Source of the DNA: Methanobrevibacter sp.
GTDB taxonomy: Archaea; Methanobacteriota; Methanobacteria; Methanobacteriales; Methanobacteriaceae
Assembly (NCBI GenBank): GCA_016838945.1
Contig: JADLKP010000148.1
Coordinates: 1 to 5,765 of the forward strand
Length of the DNA stretch: 5,765 bases
Direction: 5' to 3'
Below are positions 5,688-5,765 of this stretch, one piece after another. Position 1 is the first letter of the stretch, and every line of letters begins with the position of its first letter. The notes beneath the pieces were generated by a model. The model was not told where the DNA came from and did not search any database. It worked only from the letters and a program-made list of their open reading frames with translations. A program made the position numbers and the translations under genes.

Positions 5688-5765
5688 AATTTTTATAATA
5701 ATTTTTATAATAATTTTTATAATAATTTTTTTAATAATTTTTATAATAATTTTTTTAATAATTTT
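5688..5765. repeat. 12-bp A/T tandem repeat, six copies, continuing past the window
   Basis: AATTTTTATAAT repeats with an exact period of 12 from 5688. Copies 1, 2, 3 and 5 are identical; copies 4 and 6 read AATTTTTTTAAT; a seventh is cut by the window end. Degenerate copies reach back to the stop codon at 5650. The repeated T-runs on the + strand would also suit an archaeal oligo-T terminator for the zinc-ribbon gene. No gene is seen in 5651-5765. Confidence 0.9.

Overview
The window looks like a chromosomal piece of a very A+T-rich, pseudomurein-walled methanogenic archaeon, most likely Methanobrevibacter or another Methanobacteriaceae. The signs are an MraY-type lipid-sugar phosphotransferase next to a Mur-type ATP-dependent peptide ligase (pseudomurein synthesis), archaeal TATA-like promoter elements, T-rich gene ends and almost pure A/T intergenic DNA. 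The genus is inferred from this gene content and composition, not from a marker gene. All four genes lie on the + strand.

Layout. 1-165: A/T-rich leader with a short palindrome and a TATA box. 166-1245: archaeal MraY-like membrane transferase. 1246-1352: gap with short repeats and T-runs. 1353-2999: Mur ligase with a good ribosome binding site. 3000-3138: promoter-bearing gap. 3139-4848: a 569-residue multidomain protein with an N-terminal DUF4145/HEPN-like domain carrying an intact R-x4-H motif, an Asn-rich insert, and three AP2-like beta-beta-beta-alpha repeats, the last two separated by a long Lys/Ser-rich tail-like linker. 4849-5029: gap with two nested tandem repeats. 5030-5650: small acidic protein with an N-terminal zinc ribbon and no recognised C-terminal domain. 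5651-5765: 12-bp A/T tandem repeat running off the right end.

How they fit together. The first two genes form a cell-wall pair: the ligase would build the pseudomurein peptide on a nucleotide carrier, and the MraY-like enzyme would move the sugar-peptide precursor onto a polyprenyl phosphate at the membrane. The last two genes look like accessory genes, each separated by A/T-rich, repeat-containing DNA. The most interesting item is the HEPN-like/AP2 protein at 3139-4848. It joins a possible RNase fold to several nucleic-acid-binding modules and could be a stand-alone defence or RNA-processing factor; that role is inference. No tRNA, rRNA, CRISPR array, transposase or integrase was seen.
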